From contig MCFG01000187.1 in the NCBI GenBank assembly GCA_002104895.1, forward strand, positions 36,001 through 100,000: a DNA stretch of 64,000 nucleotides. Reading direction: 5' to 3'. Shown here in pieces: positions 28,252 to 40,819 of the stretch. The notes under the pieces are model-generated. The model saw only the letters and a program-made list of their open reading frames with translations. It was not told the origin of the DNA and made no database searches. Every line of letters begins with the position of its first letter. Position 1 is the stretch's first letter. Position numbers and translations under genes: made by a program. The DNA is from Anaeromyces robustus. Lineage: Eukaryota; Neocallimastigomycota; Neocallimastigomycetes; Neocallimastigales; Neocallimastigaceae.

Positions 28252-30981
28252 TTGAGAATATTATAGAAAATAAATTAATAAATTATTTCTCTGTACTTTA
28301 AAACACTAAATAATATAAATGAAAATTTTATTTTTTTTTAATATATATTTTTAATAATTGATTATTACTTTAGTAATATCATTTTCTCTATTAACTTTTC
28401 TCCATTCAAAATGAATAGCTGTTGTACCATTATTATAGATAGTAAGAATTGAAGAAACTACATGATTTAAAACAGAAAAGAAAACTAAACGATCTGTTTT
28501 AAAAACAAGAGAAACATTTGAATTTGAATGATTATTTATTATATTTATTCCATTCTCATTCTCTTTTAATTTATTTTCAACATTTTCTGTTATTGAAGAT
28601 TCCTCATCATCATCTTCTTTCTCCTCCTCCTCTTCTTCTTCTTCTTCTTCGGTATTTTCCTCTTCTAAACTATTAATAACATAACTATCATCATTTTCAT
28701 CATTTTTATCAATTTCATTACATCCTTGATTATTATGATTAGAGGAACTGTTCGACACATTTGATGATATGCTTTATTATATTTATATATTTTATCAAAA
28801 TTATATATATATTTATTTATTTATATATTTATTTATTATTTATTATTATTATTTTATAATTTTATTATTTATTAATTATTATTATTTATTATTATTAATA
28901 ATAATGCTATAAAATTTGTTACAGTATTGTAATTACCTATTTTTTTTTTTACATAATGATCTTTTCATATTCATATGTTGTACATAATCAAATGCTAATT
29001 CACTTTCTTCTAAAGTTGTATGTTTTCCAACGACTTCAATATATTCAGGCTATTATTATTAAAAATTTTTTTTTTTTTAGTTTGATATAATAAATGTTTA
29101 ATTAATTATTTTAAAAGTGGTAAAAATTTAAAATAAAAAATAATATTACATTATATATATTCTTCTCATTATTGATATATTTATCAATCATATAATCAGG
29201 AATAGTATTTCCTTTGTCGCTATATATTTAAAAAATTAACATATAAAAAAATTATAAAGTATAATTAATTATTTATATATACAATTATTATACATTATAT
29301 ACATTATATACTATTTTTCTTTTACCTTTCTGATAATGGTTTTCTTCTTACTTGAACTATTCTAATATATATTTTTGATAATAATTTAACATTATTTTTT
29401 TTATTTGAATATATTATTTATTAATTTGAATTATATTTAAGATAAAGAAAGTTTTTTTTTCAAGAAATATTTATGCTTGTAATAAAAATAATTTCTATAT
29501 TATACAATAATAATAATTATATAATAATTGTAAAATTATTATGTATAATGAAATCATACTCTCTTGGCCCTCCTCTTGGAATTGTAATATGAAATCCAAG
29601 TAGTTCGTAACCAACTGTTAATCCATCTCTCCAAAATGGTAAATCTTTATCTCCAAGAAAATCATAAGTTTCTTCAAAGATACGATTAGTCTCCTTTTGT
29701 AATCCAAATTCGGTTAATTGTCTAGTTAAATTTTTTGATTTATCCTTTTGAAGAATATAAGAAAAAAAATTGATGGAAAAATATGTTATTTATTTATAAT
29801 ATTTGTTAAATATATTTTATTTGTCATAATGATTTTTAATGATAGCAATAATTGAAATAGTAATTAGTAATATATTAATAATTTAAACAATTACTCTATT
29901 AATTTTTTTAGCTATATGATCTTCAATTTTGCTCCATTCAATACTATGTCTTTTCCAATTTTCTAAAGCATGTCTTTCTTTTACTTCACTATATAAATAT
30001 ATATATATTTGTATAAATGATGTTATTCCAAAGAAATAAATAAATAAACAAAAATAAACAAATATTTAAGCAAGCAATTATATTTAATATTAATAGAAAG
30101 AAATAAAATTACCAATATTTTTGAAATATATGAATTTGATTTTTCTTTTTTCTCTCTTCTAGATTTTCATTTCCAAAATTACTAATAGTCCTTACTTTGT
30201 GATTTATTTTATTATTATTATTATCCTGTATTAATGATGATTCAGTATCTTCTTCCTGTTTTTTGTTTATATGTATATATTCATTTAAAATGAAATATTA
30301 TAATATTATTATTTTATAAATATAAATATTTAAGTTATATTATATAAATTCCATATAAACGGTATATAAATTTATAGTTATATCCATTTTTATTTTTCTA
30401 TTATTTTATTGTATTTTATTCTATTTAATTTAATAAAACATTAACCTCAATTATATTTTTCTTAGGGTCATTGTCTTCCTCATCATTATTATTATTATAT
30501 AGTTTTTCCATATATTCAAAATCATCAGGGTCACCTAATAAAGAATAATCAATTAATACACCATTACTTTGTCTTCTTGGTCCAGTCTAATAACAATAAA
30601 ACAAATTGTAAACATACAATATTGTATTATATTTATTATAAATGAAAAAATAAATAATAATATAAAATAAAATTAGTGTCATAATTATTAGTATAAAAAA
30701 CCTCTTTTTTAATAACAGCATTCATTGGGACAGGTTTATTCATTGGATCTTCCAACAGTAAATCTATTTTTATTTTTATTTTATTTTATGTATTATTTAT
30801 TGAACCAAGAAACAAAAATATTTATTAGATATTTAAAAACTATTATATGTTTATATATATATGAAAAAATACCTTTTCCATTTTTGTCTGTTGGTAGATG
30901 TCTTGCAACCAATATAGTTTTGGGTTTATTTGTTTCATTTTCTTTAATGTTTGATTTTATATTTGATTTTCCAGATAGCAT
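25374..30981 (-). CDS. MYCBPAP: MYCBPAP-like protein (flagellar/ciliary family)
   Basis: Homologue of MYCBP-associated protein, which in animals is linked to the sperm flagellum/ciliary axoneme. Exons: 30981-30873, 30763-30702, 30586-30446, 30255-30113, 29988-29895, 29744-29560, 29361-29326, 29219-29150, 29049-28937, 28771-28369, 28203-28087, 27880-27812, 27708-27638, 27489-27336, 27174-27064, 26921-26800, 26668-26587, 26487-26424, 26216-26188, 26072-26003, 25872-25823, 25664-25593, 25481-25374, giving 824 aa in one frame. Family hallmarks: WRDGLTVGYELLGFHITIPR then GGPRE (about 222-245); an acidic insert (about 353-377, ten Glu in a row); an Ig/MSP-like segment with TIYNNGTTAIHFEWR (about 427-441); then FYFYHTSGIILPGSAYDFPI and GIFTESWEM. 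Basic C-terminus. The frame at 28758 (MSNSSSNHNN...) is internal exon 10, not a separate gene. The family call comes from recalled motifs, so moderately confident. Confidence 0.85.
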
Positions 30982-31938
30982 AATTAAATTTTAATAATAT
31001 ATTTTCTTCTTAATTATATTTTTTTTTATCCTGATTCTTTCTTATTTTATTTTTTTATCTATTTCTTTTCTTCTTCTTTTTCTTCTTCTTCTTCTTCTTC
31101 TTTTCTTTTTTATTCTTATAGTTATGAAATTTTCAAAATAACAATTTATATTAAAATGAAACTTCTTATAAATATTTATGTATAATAAAGATTTATATTA
31201 TTGTTAAAAAAATGATATAATATAAATATTATACTATTATCTATTTTATTTTGTTATTTTTTAATAGTTAATGAAACAAAATATTAATTTTATATATTTA
31301 GCAAAGCATTATCCTTCTTATTTTTTATTATTATTTCAATTATTAAAATAAATACAATATTAATTTATATTTAACTTTTAATTTTTTTTGAAAAAATATT
31401 TAACTATAAATAATTTTATTTTTTTTTTTTATTTATCTGTTATTTTAAAAATTAAGATTTAAAATAATTAATCAAATTTTAATTGTTATATTATTTTATT
31501 ATAATTATTTAAACATTATTCTAATCATTATTATTATTATTATTGTTGTTGTTGTATTATTAAATAATAATACAACAACTATTTAAAAATTAGATTTATT
31601 ATTACCTACTAAAGCATTTATTACTATTACTTTATAATTGGTATATATATTCTAATTAAAAGAAGCAATAATCATTAATATTTTTTATTAATTTATATAA
31701 TAGCATTTTTATATTTTACCATACTACTTAAATAATTTATTTTTTTTGTAAATAATTATTATTTTAGAAAAATTATTATAATAAATGTTATATATGAAAT
31801 TTATTCTTTTAATACGTACATGATATTTGATATTCAAAAATTTTTCTAATTATTTACATTTGAGAAAAAAAAAAAAACTAATTTAAAGTTTTGATATATA
31901 ATAATATATACATTCATAAAAACTTATTTTTATTATTT

Positions 31939-32150
31939 AAATCTTAAAGCGTTATAAAAGTTGTCAATAACAAACTCTGTAATAATATTGTAATAATAAA
32001 CATTAAAATTAAACTTCTTTATATAACATTCATAATTTTCGAATAATTCCTTTAAAACCATATCTAACCTTAATTCATTGGAATTTTTTAGTTTTAATTT
32101 AATTGAATATTTAAGTAATAATATTAAAGCTGTTTATGTTTTATTAGGTT
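31939..32150 (-). pseudogene. Open-frame relic without start codon
   Basis: On the minus strand about 66 codons are open and end with a stop near 31939. The 3' part reads MVLKELFENYECYIKKFNFN and then a segment ending NFYNALRFK. Upstream (about 32165-32235) another piece, FLKDYDKYNEEKFNSNNIKD, is in coding style but is followed by a stop. The composition, Leu/Lys/Asn/Tyr with Cys and Phe, looks like real protein rather than microsatellite. I suspect the tail of a decayed gene. The family was not recognised. Confidence 0.35.
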
Positions 32151-32667
32151 ACGATTTTTTCAAATTAAATCTTTTATATTGTTAGAATTAAATTTTTCTT
32201 CATTGTATTTATCATAATCTTTAAGAAATTTTATTTTATGTTGTTATTTATCAATAATATTTTAATTTTAATAATTATAGTGATATATTCTAATATTTTT
32301 TTTTTATATGAAAAATAGTGAACAATTTATATTATTAATAATAAATAAATACAGTAAATAAATATAATTATATATAAAAAAAAATATTGAATGAAAAACA
32401 TTTTTTAATCATTTCATGTTAAAATTTTTAATGTGACAGTGACTTTACAAACTTTTTATTTTCAATTTTATAAAATATTAATATTAAATATTAATTATAA
32501 TTATAACTGTAATAACTATAATAACTATAATAATAAATTAACCCATCAAATAAAAAACTATCAATCTTTTATTCTTTTTTTCTTTTATTTTTATTATCCA
32601 AAAAAAAAAGTAATATAATAAAAAACTAGGATATATTTTAAATGTTACTGAATATAACATATAATAT

Positions 32668-32795
32668 TTATATATAAATAAGAAAGAAATAAATGATAAT
32701 AAAAAAAACGACATATTAAAAAAATTAATAAATAATATAAATAAGAAAGAAATAATTGAAATAAAAAAAGAACAACATATTAAAAAAAAAAAAAA
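32668..32795. repeat. Imperfect ~75-bp tandem duplication in a 5' leader
   Basis: The block beginning tataaataagaaagaaataa, continuing through a cgacatattaaaaaaa element, recurs as ataaataagaaagaaataat followed by aacaacatattaaaaaaaa. The second copy ends immediately before the ATG at 32798, so the duplication lies in the promoter or 5' untranslated region of the membrane protein gene. Confidence 0.75.
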
Positions 32796-32797
32796 AG

Positions 32798-34042
32798 ATG
32801 GATTATATAGAAGAAGGATATATCAATCTAAAACATAGTGAATTTGTTGAATTACAAAGTTTAAAACATCGTTTTATTGAAAATAGAACAGCATCATTAT
32901 GGGAATGGACAAGAAGTAAAGGAACAAATTTTCAATGCTATTTAAATTATTTAGATCAATTTAATCCTGAAGGAAAGATCGATAATAAAATCAGTGCAAT
33001 TAGAACTGTTCTTTACACTTTTAATATGCCAATTAAATCTAATTTTTTCTATTGGACTTTATTAATATTTATATTACATAAGTTTAATTTTAAAAAACCT
33101 ATTATGAAATTAGTTACATTCCATTATTTATTCCGAGTTATCGGGGATATATTATTTTCTATTACCGGATTATTAGAAGTTTATCCTATTAATGAAGCTG
33201 AACATTCAGATGCAAATGATCCTTCAAAAATTACAGGTTATCATTGTAATTATTATGGAATGGATCCATTTAGATTTATATTAACTCAACAAATTGGAGT
33301 AATGTGTGGTAATATTGGAGAAATATTTGGAGATTGGTATTTATTATTTAGAACAAAAGCAGTAGTAAAAGACAAAATAGCTATTCGACCAGTTTATATA
33401 ACATGCGCTATATATAATTTAACTAAAGTGGCTATGGTTGCATTACATTGGTCATATAGTCCTACTAAATTACATAGTTCTGTTGATGGTACTTATAATC
33501 AAACAGAAATGGATTTATTTTATTTTAAATTTTGGTTAATTCAATTAATTATTATTTATGCTTCATTAATATATGATATTACAGTTTATTGGGTACTAAG
33601 AAAGAATGTATTTAAAGATTTTAATATGACTACACAATTTGGATTTGTGAGGAGTTTTAAAAATCTTTCAGAATTTAGAATTATTATTTGTGCTCTTATT
33701 CATATTGTATTTTTATCTATAGTTTCATTCATTATTATAATAAAATTTTATTTCTATTATAGTAAGGGTTATTCCAATTTAAATTTTGCATTTGATGATA
33801 TAAGAAATTCTATTTATGGTGTACAATATTATACTATTTTTATTGATCAAATATTATTAATGAGATCATCTAGTGAATCATCAGCAGGTTCTAGTGAAGT
33901 TCTTGGTACTGGTACAAATAATACTACTAATGGAAGTAGAAGTTTAAATTTTAAATTTAATAATAGTAATAATAATCTCTATATTGATCCAAACTCAAAA
34001 TATCAATATAAGAATTTAGGTAGTACACCTAGTATAAATTAA
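32798..34042 (+). CDS. Orphan multi-pass membrane protein
   Basis: Intronless 414-residue protein, unlike every other long gene in the window. I do not recognise the family. Hydrophobic segments suggest six or seven membrane passes: about 81-96, 103-128, 158-184, 197-219, 241-268, 294-321 and possibly 338-355. There is no N-terminal signal peptide; the first 80 residues are hydrophilic with SLWEWTRSKGTNFQCYLNYL. A loop between passes 2 and 3 (about 129-157) is polar with two Cys nearby (150, 170). The C-terminal tail (about 356-414) is Ser/Asn/Thr-rich and probably cytosolic. The ATG at 32798 follows an A-rich leader and is the first in frame. Codon use is strongly A/T-ending, like weakly expressed neighbours. 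It could be a lineage-specific family, a receptor-like protein or a transporter; none of these is supported beyond topology. Confidence 0.75.
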   Translation: MDYIEEGYINLKHSEFVELQSLKHRFIENRTASLWEWTRSKGTNFQCYLNYLDQFNPEGKIDNKISAIRTVLYTFNMPIKSNFFYWTLLIFILHKFNFKKPIMKLVTFHYLFRVIGDILFSITGLLEVYPINEAEHSDANDPSKITGYHCNYYGMDPFRFILTQQIGVMCGNIGEIFGDWYLLFRTKAVVKDKIAIRPVYITCAIYNLTKVAMVALHWSYSPTKLHSSVDGTYNQTEMDLFYFKFWLIQLIIIYASLIYDITVYWVLRKNVFKDFNMTTQFGFVRSFKNLSEFRIIICALIHIVFLSIVSFIIIIKFYFYYSKGYSNLNFAFDDIRNSIYGVQYYTIFIDQILLMRSSSESSAGSSEVLGTGTNNTTNGSRSLNFKFNNSNNNLYIDPNSKYQYKNLGSTPSIN

Positions 34043-35387
34043 GTGATAGTAATTACTTAATTATATCATTTTGGATAAAATATATGAATATATAAAGAGT
34101 TAATAATATAAAAAATAACAACAAATCTGCTTTAATTATAATTATAATATATAATATATTTAATTATATTATATAAAATTAAAATATATAACGGTGAAAA
34201 AAAAATTCTAAAATAATGTAAAAAGAATTATTTTTTTTTTCATTATTCTAATAATATTTGTAATGCTATTATTATTAAAATTAAATAGAGTTAAGAAAAA
34301 ATTTTTAAATAATCTCAAATTTAAAAATTAAAAAAAAAAAAAAAAAAAATAAAATTTTATTTCATTATTTATTTATATTTTTATTCATATAGTACTAATT
34401 AAAATAAATGATAAAATAATTGTTTATATATATATATATAAAACAAAGAAAAGATTTATAAACATGATATATAATAATAAAAACAAAAATAATCACTAAA
34501 ACAAAATGAATTATTTAAACTATGTACTTTTTTTTTAATTATTACTGTAATTTTCTTTTAAAAATAATTTTATTTATACTTAATTTACTTATTTTTAAAC
34601 CATATCTTTAGTATATTATTGATTCGATAATTATGTTCTTTTACTTTATAAAATATTTCTTCTTTTATTAGACACAACTAAATATTAATAAGTCATTGTC
34701 AAGATCCAATTTATATACATCTTGTTCAATTAAAACCTAAGCTAGATATTCTAGATTATGTTTAAAAAAAAAAAATTTTTTTTAAACCACACAATTTGTA
34801 CATCATCTTTATTGAGTTTATATGAATCATAAAAAAAATACAAAATAAAATAATAAAAAAAAAAAAAAAAAAAGATATTAATAAGAAAAACCAGATAAAC
34901 ATTATAGATAATAATGAATAATACTGGAGGGAGGGTATAAAGTAGTATAGTAATACATAAAAGTAATAAATCTATACTAGCCCTTAATTCTACATAGAAA
35001 ATTAAAATTTCTATCTAAATCGGAAAAATAGTTTATAAACCAACAGTTAAAGAATTAACTGTTGGTTTAATAACTATCACTATGGAAACAATATAAACAA
35101 CAATTAGGACAAGTGATTATAACCAATTTAGTAGCTTTATAAAAATATTTGTTTTAATTGATTTATCATTCATATCATTCATATTCACTAGTAGAATTAG
35201 TAGAATTTAATAGAAATAGAAGTTTTTTAATTAAGAACATATATATAATTATGCTTTAGCCATAATCATATATAAATTAATTTTATAAATATAGTACATA
35301 TATAAATTTTCAAATTTATTTTACTATATTTATTTATTATTATTATATTATTTTAATATTTATTTTATTTTATATTATTATAATTAT

Positions 35388-35427
<40 letters not shown>

Positions 35428-35853
35428 TTTTTATTTTATTTTTATTTCTTTATTTTTTATTTATTTTATTTAATTATTATTATTATTTTTTTTTTTTCTA
35501 ATTTTTAAATTATTAATTATATTTTTTATTTTTTATTTTATTTTATTTTATTTTGAATTATTATTTCTTTTTATTTTTTACTATTTGTTATTAAAATTTA
35601 GTTGTATAAAAATTTATTTTATTTTCTAATTATAATTTATTTATTTATTTATTTATTTATTTTTTATAATTTTTTTTTAATTATTATTATTTATTATTTA
35701 ATTAAATAAATAAAATATAAAAAATCAAAAATAAAATACTTAATAAATAAAAAAAAAGTATGAAGATTAAAAATTATTAATACGATTAATAAGTTTATTT
35801 ATAATGAGATTACTTAAAAATATATATATAAAAAAATATAAGAATCAAAATGT
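34043..35853. other. Convergent gap with hairpin and coding remnants
   Basis: About 1.8 kb between the 3' ends of the membrane protein gene (+) and SEC63 (-). The middle part (34600-35260) is of unusually high complexity for an intergenic region here and contains a perfect hairpin at 35036-35069 and a short minus-strand open piece near 34668-34735 (VLIEQDVYKLDLDNDLLIFS). The segment 35260-35850 returns to simple A/T with poly-T near 35391-35420. Confidence 0.6.
35036..35069. repeat. Perfect 15-bp-stem hairpin
   Basis: TAAACCAACAGTTAA at 35036-35050 is the exact reverse complement of TTAACTGTTGGTTTA at 35055-35069, with a 4-nt AGAA loop. It contains mixed bases and so is not a by-product of an AT repeat. 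It lies 785 bp downstream of SEC63 and about 1 kb downstream of the membrane protein gene. Its role is unknown; candidates are a structured RNA, a transposon-end remnant or a protein-binding site. Confidence 0.85.
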
Positions 35854-38800
35854 TTATTCGTCTTCAGATGATTCGTAATCGCTACTATCTTCATCATCAT
35901 CTTCATCCTTCTTTTGATTCTTCTTAGCAGCATTCTTTTTCTTTTCATTTGCCATTTCTTGCTTCATAGCAGCTAATTGACCAGCTAAAGAATCTTCTTC
36001 TGGTTCACTAATTTCATCTTCATATACGTGGTATTTTGGAGCTGGAACAACAACAAGCTATATATTATTATGATTATAAAAATATTAAATGATATTATTA
36101 TTAATATTATTATTGAATATCCATTTATTAATTTATATTAAATAATCTTTTTTTTTTTTTACCTTGACTTCTTGAACAACATCAAAACCTATACTACTAT
36201 CAGATTTAACATATAAGGTAATTGGGAAAGTACCAGTCTTTGGTGGGGTTTGGAAAGTGAAACGAAGAACCTTTTCATCAACTAAATCATTAATCTTCAT
36301 TGGTGGAGTTAAAGATTTATTTACTTGTGGGTTACCCATCATTAACCACCATCCTGGTCTCTTTTCCATCATAAGATATGGTGCATATATTGGATCATTT
36401 GGATTAGTGGCTTTGTCAAATAAAGTTCTCATCTTCTTCTTCTTTTCTTCTACTTCATTAATTTCAGTATCTATTTGTTCTTCACCTTCAATAGTTTCTG
36501 GTTCATCATATCTAATTTGACGTAACTTAATAAAGCAGGTAACGAAGACACCTGGAGCAATAGCAGCTTCATCTTCTCTTTCACCTAAAACTATTTATAT
36601 CATAATATATATAACAAATTATATATATTAAATATAAATATAATTACAAACATAAATATATATCATATTAAATTTTTTATAATTATATTGAGCTTATTTT
36701 GATATTTTACCCTTAAATTCAACATTAGTAACTTTAACTCTTGGGAATGACTTAGCAACTTCAACAACTTTGTTGTATTGTTCATCATCTAAAGTACGTA
36801 ATAAAGATCTTTTTATTATAGTTTGTATATATATATTATTTAGTATTTATATTTATACTCTTGTTAAATATTGTTAAATATATATATAAAATAATAAAAA
36901 TAAAAAATCACCTTCTATCTTCATCAGATAAGTCTAATAAATCTTTAATAGTGTTGATCTTACGCTAAATTATTTATAAATATAAAATATTAAATTTCAA
37001 ACTCATTTATAATTCATTTATATTTATATTCTTTATACTACTATTATTATTATCTATTTTTTATTTATTTTACTTCATCATTTTACCTTTTTAGTATCGC
37101 AATGCTTAATAATTTCTGGGGTAATGAATGGAAGTTGGAATAAGGCATGTTGATGTGGTGGGATAGCTTGTACAATTAACTTTTTATTTTTTATTTTTTT
37201 TATAAAAAAAGAAAATTAACATATATATCATTATTATTAATATTATATTTTTTACTTTTTAAGATATTTACTTGTCCTAATTCAATACAATTATTAGTAA
37301 CATCAAGCCAAGAATGAGCAACAGCAATTTGAAGAATACCACCTAATAAACGTAAAGCGGTTTCGATAACAGCTTCTTGTTCTGTTATTTTATATAATAT
37401 ATAATATTAGTATATTATATAATTATATATATATTTATTTATTTACTATTTTGAAAATATATATATTAAATAATGAATATTAACCTTCTTGAAGTTGTTT
37501 GTTATCAATTTGAACACGGAATAAATGAGCATAAAGTAAAAGTAAATTTCTAAATGCACGTGGATTATCTTGACGGTATTTCTTGGTTTTGTCCCAACGG
37601 TCAGATGAAAAGACAGACATAGCTAATTTAATTTTATCATTTAACTTTTTTTTTTTTTAATCATAGAAATCATAATTCATGTAATAAGCATAAATAAAGT
37701 TAGAAAAATATTATTTTATTATTTATTATTTTAATTTTAAAAAATTGAAATTATTACTTCAGTTAATGCTTGTTCAACTGATGAAACACCCATGTTAGAG
37801 TTTTGAATTTTTACAGTTTCATATTCTGGTGAGTTTGCAATAATATCCAATAAACCTTTTTATAATATTAAATATAAAATATATTAAGAAAATATAATAT
37901 TTTATTTATTAAATATTACAATATATAAAAACAAATAATAAAAAATTTAATTATTATAATTTTATTATATATAGTTATTCAAATAGTACCATTAATAGGG
38001 GTCTTTTCCTTAACTTCATGATAAAATCTAGCCATAGTACTTTGAAGAAGCTTATCTCTAGTGTATGATTTAGAATTCTTCCACCATTTATGCTTTAAAA
38101 TTTTAATATTATTAAAAAAAAAATTATGTTAAGAAGATTGATTTTATTACTATTTAAATATTACATATATATATACTAACAACAAGGAATGGTAAAGCAA
38201 TAGCAAATACGGAACTGTATAAAATTAAAACCTTTATATTTTTAAAAAATAAAAAATATTATTAAATATTATTATTATTATTATATATTTCAATTATAAA
38301 GTTAAATATAATTTAGAGATGAAATATTTTAATATTTATAATATTGAAATTCCATACAATAAATGAGTTACTAGATTCAGCAAGCCATGCTGGAAGGGCA
38401 ATACCTAAGCTGAATGCTATTATTTTATTAATAATTTTCAAATGTTAAAATATTAATAAAAATAAAATTAAAATTTTAATAATTTACAATTAATATTTAA
38501 TTTATCATTTAAATCATTAATTATTTTTTCTCAAAAAAAAAAAAAAAAAAAGAAAAAAAAAAGAAATTAAAAATTACATTGTTTGCCATCTGGATGACCA
38601 TACTCTTCAAAGTTTCTTCTAGCTTCTTCATTAGTAAGACTATATTATAATATATTAATATACAATAATAATAAAAATTAACATTGATTATAACAAATAC
38701 ATATACAATTATATAATTTGAATATTTACACTTTATAAGCCTTAGTAATTTCAATCCAACGATTTTCAGCTTCTTTATCATCAGCATCAACCTTATCAGG

Positions 38801-39467
38801 GTGGCTATTTTATATATTAAAATTAATGGATTTTAATAATTTATTATATCACTAAATAATAGAAATAAATAATTTTATAATAATACATAAACATTAATAT
38901 TACAATTTAAGACCAAGTTTCTTATATTGCTTCTTAATTTCAGCGGCTGTAGCAGACTGATTATTAATACATATAATGATTGTTTTTTATTATAGTATTA
39001 GAAATATATATATTTAAAGTAATAATAATTATATTTTATATTTTAGTTTTAGAAATATACATTTAAAATAATATTATTAAGTATATTAACATACCTTCTT
39101 TAAATTCATAATTTGATATGGATCCCATTCAACATAATCAACTTCAGTATTCATAACTTTATAAATAAGCAAACCAGCTAAAATCCAACCACCAATCAAA
39201 ATAAAGAGTCTACATTAAAAATTGTAAAAAAAAAAAGTCAAAAAACAATTATTAATAATAATAAAAATAAGATAATTGAAAATAAATATAACAAATAAAT
39301 TAACAAATTGATATTAGATTATACATACTTTATTGATATTGAATCTTTACTTTTCTTGGCTTCTAATCTAGCCTTTTTCTTTTCATCTAATAAAGCGGCA
39401 GTTTTGCTTTCTTTTACATTTTTTCCTTTATTATAAAATAGATTAATATTTGTATTTAAATAAATAT

Positions 39468-39498
<31 letters not shown>

Positions 39499-39629
39499 TA
39501 TCATTTTTTATATATACCTTTTCCGAGAGTCAAAATAAAGTGAATAGTATATGGAACAAGGAAAAGAATTAAAAGTGATAATATAAAGTAGCTAAAATTA
39601 GCTCCTGTTTCATCATAATCGTATTTCAT
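35854..39629 (-). CDS. SEC63: ER translocon J-domain protein Sec63
   Basis: ER membrane subunit of the Sec62/63 complex; its lumenal J domain recruits Kar2/BiP to drive protein translocation. Exons: 39629-39518, 39425-39329, 39209-39095, 38956-38904, 38804-38730, 38639-38578, 38416-38358, 38231-38181, 38092-37990, 37855-37758, 37644-37485, 37381-37272, 37179-37087, 36964-36912, 36808-36711, 36590-36163, 36057-35854, giving 656 aa (yeast 663). Three membrane segments: near residues 13-35, 71-87 and 175-208. The J domain starts WDPYQIMNLKK (about 98) and has the catalytic HPD at 127-129. The Brl domain follows, with VFSSDRWDKTKKYRQDNPRA, AIPPHQHALFQLPFIT and KRPGWWLMMG. The C-terminus is acidic (DEDDDEDSSDYESSEDE), as needed for Sec62 binding in yeast. 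Exon 5 ends at GT|gtaaat; the alternative donor two bases earlier breaks the frame. Codon use is enriched in AAG, ACC, GTC and CCA, suggesting high expression. Confidence 0.96.
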
Positions 39630-40819
39630 TTTTATTATTTATTTGTTTAAGTTTTTCTAAATTTTTGTTTTTTTAATTGTTATTATTATATATGAATAGA
39701 TTATAATCAATAAAAATTTATTAAAAATAATTATTACATAAACAATAAAAGATATAAATTATATTGATTAATGCATTTTGATTGATACTTCATTTTAACA
39801 AATTGTATTTAGAAATAATTGTATGTTTTATATTTTTAAATATTAATCATATATTATGTTTGTTAAATTATTAATTTATTATCAAATAGTGAAGCATCTA
39901 TACAATAATATCTGCTATTTACATTATTATTTATTGTTTATTTATTATTATTTTAATTCCTAATTCTTTTCTTTTAATAAAAATCCTCAAGAGTACTGCG
40001 ATAAAAATTTAGATTCTATTCTAAAGTAATAAATATATTACTATGTTTATTATTTATTAATTTATTTCAACTTTATCAAAAATAAATTATTATTATTTAA
40101 TAGGAAGTATTGTATTTTTTTTTTTTCATCAATCCATTATATTAAACATTATTTATTTTTTTTTAATGATATCTTCCATATTTAACAAGCAATTTTATAT
40201 TTGAAATAAGATATTTATATGTATATTTTTTTAAATGTTGCAAATAAAAATACTTTTATATTTACTTTTTATTTATTTTTAATTTATTATATTTTATTTT
40301 TTTAATTTTTCTTTTATCTTTATTATTATTAATTAAAAAATTGGATAAGATTTTTTTTATATTAGGATATTCTACTTTCGTATTTACTTTGTTTTATATC
40401 TTTATTAGACTAAAAAAAAGAATAAAAAGAAAGTTTTTTATTTATTTAATTAATATTATAGAATTTTATTTTTATTTTTATTTTTTATAATTAAAAAAAC
40501 AAAAAAAAAAAAAAAAAGAACAAGAAAAATAAAAAAAATTTCTATTTATATATAGTATTTTTTTTTATATTAAAATCAGAAAATATGTTATATATTAATA
40601 TAAATTATTTATATTATTATTTTTTTATTTATTATATCCTATACTTTATTTATATTATGTATATATAATTTATATAAATATTTGATTTATGTACATAAAA
40701 ATGAGATATATATTACATTTGTCAAAATATTAAAAAAAATAATATTTTAATTGTTTTTTAATATTTTGAAAAGTTTTTATTTAATTTTGAATATAGAAAT
40801 AAGTAAGTTTATTTTAGAT

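Larger units (their letters stand above)
30982..32797. other. Divergent intergenic region with a decayed ORF
   Basis: About 1.8 kb between the divergently transcribed MYCBPAP-like gene and the orphan membrane protein gene. It includes pyrimidine-rich DNA just upstream of the MYCBPAP start (31040-31115), a coding relic at 31939-32150 (minus), and a ~75-bp imperfect tandem duplication at 32668-32795 directly before the ATG of the membrane protein gene. Confidence 0.6.

Noticed and set aside
28351-28758. Separate gene starting MSNSSSNHNN
   Set aside because: It is internal exon 10 of the MYCBPAP-like gene; the flanking splice sites keep phase on both sides.
30725-30994. 89-codon plus-strand ORF
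   Set aside because: Antisense shadow over exons 1 and 2 of the MYCBPAP-like gene.
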